A program made the position numbers and the translations under genes. This document shows, piece by piece, positions 9,534-16,721 of a DNA stretch of 64,000 nt. The stretch spans positions 516,501 to 580,500 of the forward strand of contig NZ_CP083553.1 of the NCBI RefSeq assembly GCF_025144465.1. The letters are read 5' to 3'. Origin of the DNA: Leisingera sp. S132 (GTDB lineage: Bacteria > Pseudomonadota > Alphaproteobacteria > Rhodobacterales > Rhodobacteraceae). Every line of letters starts with the position of its first letter. Position 1 is the stretch's first letter. The notes beneath the pieces are model-generated. The model was not told the origin of the DNA. It searched no databases and saw only the letters and a program-made list of their open reading frames with translations.

Positions 9534-10351
9534 GACGCGCCTTTGCCATTGCCCGTGCCGAGATGCTGATCCTGCGCCGCAACCGCTGGCTGTTCATGGC
9601 GACGCTGATCATGCTGGCCTTCGCCCTGGCGCTGTCCTTTGCCGGCTCGGCACCGACCGGAACACTGGGGGTGGACATGCTGACGGTCTCGGTGGCCTCG
9701 ATGACAACTCTGTCTGTTTATCTGGCGCCGCTCTTGGCACTGATGATGGGGTTTGATGCTGTGGCGGGGGACCGCGACCGGGGCAGCCTTGCCCTGCTGC
9801 TGGCCTATCCCGCGGGGCGGGCAGAGATCCTCTTGGGCAAGCTGATGGCGCATCTGACCGCCCTGGCGGTTGCTATGTGCATCGGCTTTGGCGCGGCGGG
9901 GGCCGTTGCCGCCTGGTTCGGCGGTGCCGGGGCAGAAAGCCTGGTGGCACTGGGGCGGCTGGTGCTGACCTCGATCTTGTTAGGCGCGGTTTTCCTGGTG
10001 CTGGGTTATGCGCTGTCTGCGCTCAGCAGTGGGGCCACGGCTGCTGCGGGCCTGTCGGCGGGCGTGTGGCTGGTGTTTGTGGTTCTCTATGATCTGGGCC
10101 TGCTGGGCGCCGTGGTGATGGACAGCGGCGGGGTCTTTACCCAGAAGATTTTTCCCTGGGTGATGGTCGTCAATCCGGCGGATGCGTTCCGTTTGTGGAA
10201 TGTGGCGGCCTCGGAAAGCGTGGCCTTGTCCAGCGGGATGGCTGGTGCGGCAAGCGCCTTGCCGGGCTGGGCTGCACCGCTGTCGCTGCTTTTGTGGCCC
10301 GTGCTGGGATTCCTGCTGGCCTGTGCCGCTTTCCGGAGGGTAGAGCCATGA
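9530..10351 (+). CDS. nosY: NosY, ABC-type membrane subunit for NosZ maturation
   Basis: 273 residues with about six transmembrane segments (ABC-2 permease fold). A short cytoplasmic N-terminus, AIARAEMLILRRNRW, precedes the first segment, and the motif GDRDRGSLALLLAYP lies between segments 2 and 3, as in characterised NosY proteins. It couples NosF ATP hydrolysis to NosD in copper-sulfur centre assembly. ATGA overlaps link it to both neighbours. Confidence 0.94.
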   Translation: MRRAFAIARAEMLILRRNRWLFMATLIMLAFALALSFAGSAPTGTLGVDMLTVSVASMTTLSVYLAPLLALMMGFDAVAGDRDRGSLALLLAYPAGRAEILLGKLMAHLTALAVAMCIGFGAAGAVAAWFGGAGAESLVALGRLVLTSILLGAVFLVLGYALSALSSGATAAAGLSAGVWLVFVVLYDLGLLGAVVMDSGGVFTQKIFPWVMVVNPADAFRLWNVAASESVALSSGMAGAASALPGWAAPLSLLLWPVLGFLLACAAFRRVEP

Positions 10352-10866
10352 AACGCCTGATCGTTGCCGCCGTGCTGATCCTGTCCGCCTGCCAGGAGGA
10401 AGAAGCCAAGGCGCCGCCGGCGCCGGTGGAACTGACTGCAGCCGCGCTCAGCTATTTCTGCCAGATGAATGTCTCTGAACACGGCGGGCCGAAGGGGCAG
10501 ATCCACCTGGACGGCTTTCCCGCCCCCTTGTTCTTTGCCCAGGTGCGCGATCTGGCGGCCTATGTGAAAAGCCCTGAGCGGGATGCGGAGATCACCGCCA
10601 TCTATGTAAGCGACATGGGCGCCGCGCCCAGCTGGGAACACCCCGGCAGCAACAACTGGATTGATGCCAAGGATGCGCATTTCGTGGTTGGCTCCAACGT
10701 CGCGGGCGGTATGGGGGCGCCGGAGGTTGTGCCCTTTGCCTCGCCCGAAGAAGCCGCGCTGTTTGCCAAGCGTTATGGCGGCGCGGTCGCCGGGTTAGAG
10801 AGCATCCCTGACGATGCGGTGCTGGGTCCGGTTGATCTGGACCAGAAGCTGGAGACGCCGTCCTGA
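10348..10866 (+). CDS. nosL: NosL, copper-binding lipoprotein chaperone
   Basis: 172 residues. The start ATG lies within the ATGA overlap with nosY. The N-terminus MKRLIVAAVLILSAC is a lipoprotein signal with the lipid-modified cysteine at residue 15. The family motif FCQMNVSEHGGPKGQ supplies the Cys/Met/His region that binds Cu(I) for delivery to NosZ. It is the last gene of the operon: the next gene is on the other strand, and the nosX (ApbE-like) gene usually found here is missing. A hairpin straddles its stop codon. Confidence 0.94.
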   Translation: MKRLIVAAVLILSACQEEEAKAPPAPVELTAAALSYFCQMNVSEHGGPKGQIHLDGFPAPLFFAQVRDLAAYVKSPERDAEITAIYVSDMGAAPSWEHPGSNNWIDAKDAHFVVGSNVAGGMGAPEVVPFASPEEAALFAKRYGGAVAGLESIPDDAVLGPVDLDQKLETPS

Positions 10867-10878
10867 GGACAGCGTCTC
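10852..10878 (+). terminator. Hairpin straddling the nosL stop codon
   Basis: The arms GAGACGC (10852-10858) and GCGTCTC (10872-10878), plus inner arms GTCC and GGAC, form an almost perfect stem whose three-base loop is the nosL TGA. It is a likely 3' end for the nos transcript, facing the convergent dehydrogenase gene; only a short T-pair follows. Confidence 0.5.
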
Positions 10879-10887
10879 TTAAAGGCC

Positions 10888-12165
10888 CTAAACGGCCTCG
10901 GGCTGCAGCCGCATTTCGGCAGCGATCGCATGGCCCTCCATCCCCTCCATCCGGCTGATCCGGGCGGTGCGCTGAGCCAGTTCATGCGAGGCGGCGGCAT
11001 TGCAGCGCTGCCAGGTGACGGTCTTGGTGAACTTGTGCACCGACAGCCCGCCCGTATAGCGCGCTGCGCCGCTGGTCGGCAGCACGTGGTTGGGGCCTGA
11101 GGTCTTGTCGCCGAAGGACACCGTAGTTTCCTTGCCCAGAAACAGCGAACCATAGGCCGTGAGTCGCTCCAGCCACCAGTCCAGATCCTCTGCCTGCACC
11201 TGCAGATGTTCCGGCGCGTAGCGGTCGGCAACCTGCGCGGCTTCCTCCCGGCTGCCGCATAGGACGACCTCGGCGCGTTCGTGCCAGGCGCGATGAGCGG
11301 CAGAGAGATTGGGCTCGGGCAACTGATCAATCAGCGCCTGTGCGCGATCCATGACGCCCTTGGCCAGCGGCTCGCTGGTGGTGACCAGCCAGACCGGGCT
11401 ATCAGCGCCGTGTTCTGCTTGGCTGACCAGGTCCCAAGCGACCGTTTCAATGTCAGCTGTGTGATCGGCGATTACAAGTGAATCGGTTGGGCCGGCAAAC
11501 ATGTCGATGCCGACCGGGCCGAACAGCATCCGCTTAGCCTCTGCCACGTAGGTGTTGCCAGGGCCGACCAGGATGTCGGCGGGCTGCGACCCGAACAGGC
11601 CCTGCGCCATGGCGGCAATGCCTTGCACCCCGCCCAGGTTCAGGATCAGGTCGGCGCCGCTGAGGTCCATCGCATAGATGATCGCATCGGGTATGCCGGT
11701 GCCAGGGCGCGGCGGCGAGACGGCGGTGATATGGGGCACGCCAGCCACCTTGGCGGTGGTAATCGTCATCAGCGCGCTGGCGATATGGCTGTAGCGGCCG
11801 CCGGGCACATAGCAGCCGGCGCTGGAAACCGGGATCTGTTTCTGGCCCGCGATCAGGCCGGGGATCACTTCTACCTCGCATTCGCGCATGGTGGCCTTCT
11901 GCGCTTCGGCAAAGCGGCGGATGTTGGCGTGCGCGAACCGGATGTCTTCCTTGGTTTGTTGCGAAACCCGGTTGCAGGCGGCACGGCGCTGGGCATCCGT
12001 TACAATGATCGGGCCGGTCCAGCGGTCCAGTTTCTCCGCATAAAGCCGCACTGCATCCTCGCCTTCGCGCTGGATGCGTGCAAGCATCACCGCGACGGTG
12101 TCGCGGATATCTCCGTTTTCAGCGGCAGGTCGCGCCTTGGCCTGTTTCAGGTAGGTGATTGCCAT
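10888..12165 (-). CDS. hpsN: HisD-family dehydrogenase, HpsN (sulfopropanediol 3-dehydrogenase) type
   Basis: 425 residues. The start is taken at MAITYLKQAK, with AGGA 8 bases upstream; in-frame ATGs at 12174 and 12180 are alternatives. The zinc and catalytic residues of histidinol dehydrogenase are kept: Q and H in SQAEHG, EH in APEHLQV, D in GDKTSGPNH and H in LSVHKF. The short N-terminus beginning YLKQA and the signatures DLDWWL and YGSLFLG resemble HpsN, which oxidises (R)-2,3-dihydroxypropane-1-sulfonate to sulfolactate with NAD+, rather than the biosynthetic HisD. No histidine-biosynthesis genes are nearby, whereas a LysR gene and a taurine-type transporter are. A role in sulfonate use is an inference. 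Confidence 0.7.
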   Translation of the reverse strand: MAITYLKQAKARPAAENGDIRDTVAVMLARIQREGEDAVRLYAEKLDRWTGPIIVTDAQRRAACNRVSQQTKEDIRFAHANIRRFAEAQKATMRECEVEVIPGLIAGQKQIPVSSAGCYVPGGRYSHIASALMTITTAKVAGVPHITAVSPPRPGTGIPDAIIYAMDLSGADLILNLGGVQGIAAMAQGLFGSQPADILVGPGNTYVAEAKRMLFGPVGIDMFAGPTDSLVIADHTADIETVAWDLVSQAEHGADSPVWLVTTSEPLAKGVMDRAQALIDQLPEPNLSAAHRAWHERAEVVLCGSREEAAQVADRYAPEHLQVQAEDLDWWLERLTAYGSLFLGKETTVSFGDKTSGPNHVLPTSGAARYTGGLSVHKFTKTVTWQRCNAAASHELAQRTARISRMEGMEGHAIAAEMRLQPEAV

Positions 12166-12310
12166 GTCCATGTTCCTCATAGTGCCGCAGGACGTGCTGA
12201 AAGCGCACGGCGCGGATTGCGCCTAAAACAGCGGCTGACTGGCTAAACGGTCAAGCCATGACCCTTGGGTTTCGAAAAACACGGATGTTTGTTTCTAATT
12301 GCCCAAGCGG

Positions 12311-13282
12311 TCAGTCAGCGCCAGAAGGCAGAGTCCGGAATTCCTCTCCGAGCCATGGGAAACGTTGTGTGATGGGATCTGTAAAATGCAGCCTCAGGGA
12401 TTTCTGCAGTGCCTCGTGGATCAGTTGCGACGTAGCGGCAGGGTAGACGCTGGTGGTGAAGAGCGAGACCGTGCGGGCAAAGCTTTTTCCGGGGAAGCGC
12501 ACCAACTTGACCTTTTCGTGAAAACGCTGGGCGCGATGGTAGCTGGCGGCAGTGGTGACAGTCCAGCCGCTGCCCTCGGACACCAGACCAATGATCGACT
12601 GGTTGCATTCCAGTTCAAACCGGTTGGGCAGAGCGATCTTTAGACGGGTCAACTGGGTCTCGATCTGTTTGCCGATAGTGTGGTCACGGGAATAGCGCAG
12701 GAAAGGCAAAGGAGCGTCTGTTTTGGTCAGATCCTCGATGCTGCCAGTGTATTCCGCCGGCACAACCAGAATGAAAGGGTCACGCATCAGGGGGTATTCG
12801 ATCAGGTCGGGGAGCAGTCCGGACGGGCGGGTGGCGACGCCTGCATCCAGTTTCTGCGCCTGCAGCTTTTCAATGATTTCGTGGCTGGGGCGGGTGTAAT
12901 GCCGGAAACTGCAGCGTGGCAGCGCGGTAGACAGGAACTGGAACAGTTCCGGGCCGACTTCATTGTCGAAATCATCCAGCAAGGCCATGCGTAAATCTGT
13001 TGCATGTTGCCAGCTTCCGGAACGCATTTCTGCCTCTCCGCGCCTGAGAGTCATTAACCCGTCGTAGACATAGCGCGCAAAAACGACACCCGCCGGTGTC
13101 AGGCCCATGGGGCGCCGGGTATGGTCCACCAGATCGACGCCAAGCGCGCTTTCAAGGCTGCGCAGGTGGTTGGACACTGTACTGATCGAAAGACCGGTTT
13201 CGGCGGCGACTTTCTGTATTGATCCGGATTTCGAGATTAGCTGGAATACTTCCAGCCAGCGCAGACTGAGCGTTTTTTGCAT
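12311..13282 (-). CDS. LysR-family transcriptional regulator
   Basis: 323 residues. An N-terminal winged helix-turn-helix (about 5-62; SKSGSIQKVAAETGLSISTVSNHLRSLE) is followed by a LysR substrate-binding domain, with a longer than usual C-terminus. It is transcribed divergently from tauA across a 207-base gap and lies upstream, on the same strand, of the HpsN-type gene. It is the natural candidate to control both, and possibly the FAD dehydrogenase further along, since a 12-base motif is shared (see findings). The ligand is unknown. Confidence 0.85.
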   Translation of the reverse strand: MQKTLSLRWLEVFQLISKSGSIQKVAAETGLSISTVSNHLRSLESALGVDLVDHTRRPMGLTPAGVVFARYVYDGLMTLRRGEAEMRSGSWQHATDLRMALLDDFDNEVGPELFQFLSTALPRCSFRHYTRPSHEIIEKLQAQKLDAGVATRPSGLLPDLIEYPLMRDPFILVVPAEYTGSIEDLTKTDAPLPFLRYSRDHTIGKQIETQLTRLKIALPNRFELECNQSIIGLVSEGSGWTVTTAASYHRAQRFHEKVKLVRFPGKSFARTVSLFTTSVYPAATSQLIHEALQKSLRLHFTDPITQRFPWLGEEFRTLPSGAD

Positions 13283-13340
13283 GTGCGGTCCTCCCTGAGG
13301 ATTTGCATATGCTATCCAGAGAATTGCGCCAATACATGCG

Positions 13341-13352
13341 AGAAAATCGAAA
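13341..13352. promoter_or_regulatory. Shared motif copy 1 in the LysR/tauA intergenic region
   Basis: AGAAAATCGAAA lies about 60 bases from the LysR start and 138 bases from tauA. The identical 12-mer recurs at 19236-19247, upstream of the FAD dehydrogenase gene. Its position in the divergent promoter region suits a regulator-binding site; which protein binds is not known. Confidence 0.35.
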
Positions 13353-13489
13353 CTGAGTTTTACTTTCCATGCATGAGTAATTTTATTCTACTGTGAATTC
13401 TCTTCCCGGATAAGGTTTGCCGTGCAAAAATCAACGCCTCAAGGCCCGCATAGACCGAGCCAGGTGTGACAACTGGGAGAACGATTAAT

Positions 13490-14485
13490 ATGATCAAAAA
13501 GTATCTGCTTTCAACAGCCTGTGCGGCAGCTGCCGCGATGGCTGCAACACAGGCTTCGGCACTGGACGAGATCACCGTAGCCTATTTCCTGGAGTGGCCG
13601 ATGCCGTTCCAGTTCGCAAAGGCCAATGGCACGTATGAAGAAGAGATGGGCGTCAAGATCAACTGGGTCTCTTTTGATACCGGTACCGCGATGTCTGCTG
13701 CCATGGCCTCAGGTGACGTGCATATTGCCGTCAGCCAGGGTGTGCCGCCGTTTGTGGTTGCGACCTCGGCCGGTCAGGACATCCAAACCGTGGATGTGGC
13801 TGTAAGTTACTCCGACAACGACAATTGCGTGGTGGCTGAGGCTCTGGAGATCGACAAAACAAATGCGGGCGAACTGAACGGCAAGAAGGTGGGTGTGCCG
13901 ATTGGAACTGCCGCGCATTACGGCTTCCTGTCGCAGATGGCGCACTTCGGTGTTGATATTGGCTCGATGGAGATCGTCGACATGGCGCCAGCCGATGGCG
14001 CAGCGGCTTTTGCCCAGGGCAACCTGGACATGGTTTGCGGCTGGGGCGGTGCGCTGCGGCGGATGGTGGAGCATGGTAATGTTCTGCTGACCGGCGCCGA
14101 GAAGGAAGAACTGGGTATTCTGGTATTTGACGTGACCAGCGCGCCGGCAGGTTTCATTGCGGATGAGGGTGCGCTTCTCAGCAAATTCCTGAAAGTGACC
14201 GCAGATGCCAATGCAATGTGGAATGCGGGTGACAGCAAGAACGAGATGCTGCCGGTGATTGCCAAGGACGCGGGCATGGACTTGGCAGACGCTGAGGCCA
14301 CCATCGCAACCTTCAGCTTCCCCTCGGCTGAGGATCAGCTTTCCGAAAAGTGGCTGGGCGGCGGCGCGCAGAACTTCATGAAGGGCGTGGCGGATGTGTT
14401 CGTGAATGCGGGTAGCATCGAAGCAGCGCTGGATTCCTATGACGGTGCCGTGGACAGCGGACCGCTGGAAGCCGCGCTGAACTGA
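13490..14485 (+). CDS. tauA: Taurine-type ABC transporter, periplasmic binding protein
   Basis: 331 residues. The start ATG follows GGGAGA. Sec signal peptide MIKKYLLSTACAAAAAM with cleavage near ASA-LD. The mature part belongs to the SsuA/NMT1/TauA family: ITVAYFLEWPMPFQFAKANG at the N-terminus, SQGVPPFVVATSAG, and GKKVGVPIGTAAHYGFL. Two permease-system genes follow in the order tauB, tauC. Taurine is the expected substrate from the subfamily, but no tpa, xsc or tauXY gene is in the window, so another small sulfonate is possible. Confidence 0.85.
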   Translation: MIKKYLLSTACAAAAAMAATQASALDEITVAYFLEWPMPFQFAKANGTYEEEMGVKINWVSFDTGTAMSAAMASGDVHIAVSQGVPPFVVATSAGQDIQTVDVAVSYSDNDNCVVAEALEIDKTNAGELNGKKVGVPIGTAAHYGFLSQMAHFGVDIGSMEIVDMAPADGAAAFAQGNLDMVCGWGGALRRMVEHGNVLLTGAEKEELGILVFDVTSAPAGFIADEGALLSKFLKVTADANAMWNAGDSKNEMLPVIAKDAGMDLADAEATIATFSFPSAEDQLSEKWLGGGAQNFMKGVADVFVNAGSIEAALDSYDGAVDSGPLEAALN

Positions 14486-14584
14486 GCCGGCATATTTTGA
14501 CTAAGGCGGACGGCCCGGATCCCGGGCCGCCCCATCGGCATTTGCAGACCGGCTGCAAACTGGCGCTAACAGGAAGGGGAAGCG

Positions 14585-15391
14585 ATGTCGGGACTGGACA
14601 TCAAGAGTGTTTCCATGCGTTTTGACCTGCCCAACGGCAGTTCGGTTCAGGCGCTGAAAGACGTTTCATTGAACTTGCAAGCGGGAGAACTGCTGTCGGT
14701 ACTGGGGCCATCGGGCTGCGGCAAGACCACGTTGCTGAACATTCTTGCTGGCTTCCTGGCTCCCACCGAAGGTGCGATTGAACTGAATGGCCACGTAGTG
14801 ACCGGACCAGACGCCGAACGCGGCATGGTCTTTCAGAAAGGCGCTCTGTTCGAATGGATGAACGTGCGCGACAACGTGGAATTCGGCCCCCGGATGAAGG
14901 GTATGGGAAAGGCGGAGCGGGAAAAAATCTCGGACCACTTGCTGGAAATCGTCGGGCTGCAGGACTTCAAGGAAAAGGCGGTTTATGAGCTGTCTGGCGG
15001 CATGCAGCAGCGTGTGGCGCTGGCCCGCTGCCTGGCGAATGAGCCGGACGTGATCCTGATGGACGAGCCGCTGGGCGCGCTTGACGCGCTGACACGGGAG
15101 AAAATGCAAGGCCTGGTGCTGAAGCTGTGGAAGGAGACCGGCAAGACCATAATCCTGATCACCCACTCGGTGGAGGAAGCGCTGCTGCTCGGCGAGCGTC
15201 TGATCGTGATGGCGCCGCGCCCGGGCCGCATTCACCGCGAATACCAGCTGCCCTTTGCTGAGCGCGGCGTGAATGCAGACCTGCGCGACGTCAAGAAATC
15301 CGAAGGCTTTGCCGAGACCCGCGATGAGATCCTCTCGATGATCTGGGAAATGGAAGAGGAGATCATGGGCCGGACGGAGCAAGTGGCATGA
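14585..15391 (+). CDS. tauB: Taurine-type ABC transporter ATP-binding protein
   Basis: 268 residues. Walker A GPSGCGKTT, Q-loop FQKGALFEWMNV, signature ELSGGMQQR, Walker B LMDEPLGALDALTR and H-loop THSVEEA are all intact, as in the SsuB/TauB family. The start is preceded by AAGGGGA. The gap from tauA is 99 bases; the stop overlaps tauC by four bases (ATGA). Confidence 0.9.
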   Translation: MSGLDIKSVSMRFDLPNGSSVQALKDVSLNLQAGELLSVLGPSGCGKTTLLNILAGFLAPTEGAIELNGHVVTGPDAERGMVFQKGALFEWMNVRDNVEFGPRMKGMGKAEREKISDHLLEIVGLQDFKEKAVYELSGGMQQRVALARCLANEPDVILMDEPLGALDALTREKMQGLVLKLWKETGKTIILITHSVEEALLLGERLIVMAPRPGRIHREYQLPFAERGVNADLRDVKKSEGFAETRDEILSMIWEMEEEIMGRTEQVA

Positions 15392-16653
15392 GCGTACTTC
15401 TGTTTTACATTGCGCTGTTTGCTGGTGCCTTCTTTCTGGTGCAGGTCATCCGCAAAGGAATGCAGTCGCGGCAGGATTTCACCAGCCTCAAGACCGTGAC
15501 CTTTGGCGACGAAAGCGCGGTCACGCCGGACCGGGCGGCGTCGATCATATCGGTTTTGGTGATTTTCGTTATCTGGGCGGCGTTTACCGGCTCCAAGCTG
15601 TTCCCGATCCACGTGCCTGGGCCGTTCACTGGTGAAACGGTGTTCACTTACACTTTGGAAAACGCAGATGGCGCCACGGACGATGCGGATGTCACCGTGC
15701 GGGTCTTCGGGTTTGGCGAGGACGTCCAGAAGTTCGAGGTCGAGGGCGGCGGCGGCTTTGCCGCGAATGACGCGCTGGCGGCGCAAGCGGGGCGTTCGAC
15801 CACGCTGCTGTTTGACAAGAACGACGAAGCCAAGCGCCGGGACGGCGCAAAGATCGTGGCGATCAACGGCGAGCCGATTGCGATTGGCGGCGCGGTTGAC
15901 ACCGGAGACGGCTCCGTGACGCTGACTGGAAAGGGCGCAATCAGCTTTACCCCGGACAGCGGCATGCAGATGAACCCGATCTGGCTGCCGGCCCCGGAAA
16001 CCGTGGTGTCGCGGTTCTTTGAGATTGCCAATGAGGGCTATCAGAACTTCTCGCTGTGGCAGCACCTGGGCTGGTCGCTGCTCAGGGTTGTGGCGGGCTT
16101 TGTGACTGGCGCCATGGTGGGCATTCCGCTGGGGTATGCCATGGGCCTGTCCGGCTGGTTCCGCGGCTGGTTCGACCCGATTGTCGAGTTCATGCGGCCG
16201 GTGCCTCCGCTTGCGCTGATCCCGCTGGTGATCATCTGGTTCGGCATCTGGGAGACGGGCAAGATCGTGCTGCTGTTCCTGGCAGCACTCTGGATCATGA
16301 CCATTGCGGCGCGGGCCGGAGTGTCCGGCGTGAACATCTCGAAAATTCACGCGGCTTATTCGCTGGGCGCCTCCAAATGGCAGATCATGCGCCATGTGAT
16401 CGTGCCGAACTCGCTGCCGGAAATCTTCACCGGCGCGCGGGTGGCGATGGGGGTTTGCTGGGGCACTGTTGTGGCCGCGGAACTGGTTGCGGCGCAAAAG
16501 GGCGCCGGCATGATGATCATCGCTGCCTCCAAGTTCCAGCTGACTGACATCGTGATCATGGGCATCGTGCTGATCGGCATCATCGGCTACGGCATCGATA
16601 TTCTGATGCGCAAGGCAGAGAATTGGCTGGTGCCCTGGAAAGGCCGTAGCTGA
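15388..16653 (+). CDS. tauC: Taurine-type ABC transporter permease with periplasmic insert
   Basis: 421 residues, about 150 longer than Escherichia coli TauC. Two N-terminal hydrophobic segments (about 1-20 and 48-68) are separated from the conserved permease core by roughly 110 polar residues rich in Gly, Asp, Val and Thr (about 75-190), predicted to face the periplasm. The core then shows LRVVAGFVTGAMVGIPLGY and the EAA loop AAYSLGASKWQIMRHVIVP. It ends just before a strong bidirectional terminator. The insert could contact the binding protein; that is speculation. Confidence 0.88.
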   Translation: MSVLLFYIALFAGAFFLVQVIRKGMQSRQDFTSLKTVTFGDESAVTPDRAASIISVLVIFVIWAAFTGSKLFPIHVPGPFTGETVFTYTLENADGATDDADVTVRVFGFGEDVQKFEVEGGGGFAANDALAAQAGRSTTLLFDKNDEAKRRDGAKIVAINGEPIAIGGAVDTGDGSVTLTGKGAISFTPDSGMQMNPIWLPAPETVVSRFFEIANEGYQNFSLWQHLGWSLLRVVAGFVTGAMVGIPLGYAMGLSGWFRGWFDPIVEFMRPVPPLALIPLVIIWFGIWETGKIVLLFLAALWIMTIAARAGVSGVNISKIHAAYSLGASKWQIMRHVIVPNSLPEIFTGARVAMGVCWGTVVAAELVAAQKGAGMMIIAASKFQLTDIVIMGIVLIGIIGYGIDILMRKAENWLVPWKGRS

Positions 16654-16673
16654 CCTGAGAGCAGCCGCAAAGG

Positions 16674-16705
16674 AAAAAACGCCCGGGGACTTCCCCGGGC
16701 GTTTT
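16674..16705. terminator. Bidirectional intrinsic terminator between tauC and the FAD dehydrogenase gene
   Basis: The arms CGCCCGGGG (16680-16688) and CCCCGGGCG (16693-16701) enclose an ACTT loop. The stem is flanked by AAAAAA on one side and TTTT on the other, so it can terminate both convergent transcripts. Confidence 0.85.
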
Positions 16706-16721
16706 GCTGTTCAGGAAAGGA

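Noticed and set aside
10888-12165. Biosynthetic histidinol dehydrogenase
   Set aside because: No other his gene is near, and the N-terminus and conserved blocks fit the HpsN-like clade better; the possibility remains and is reflected in the confidence.
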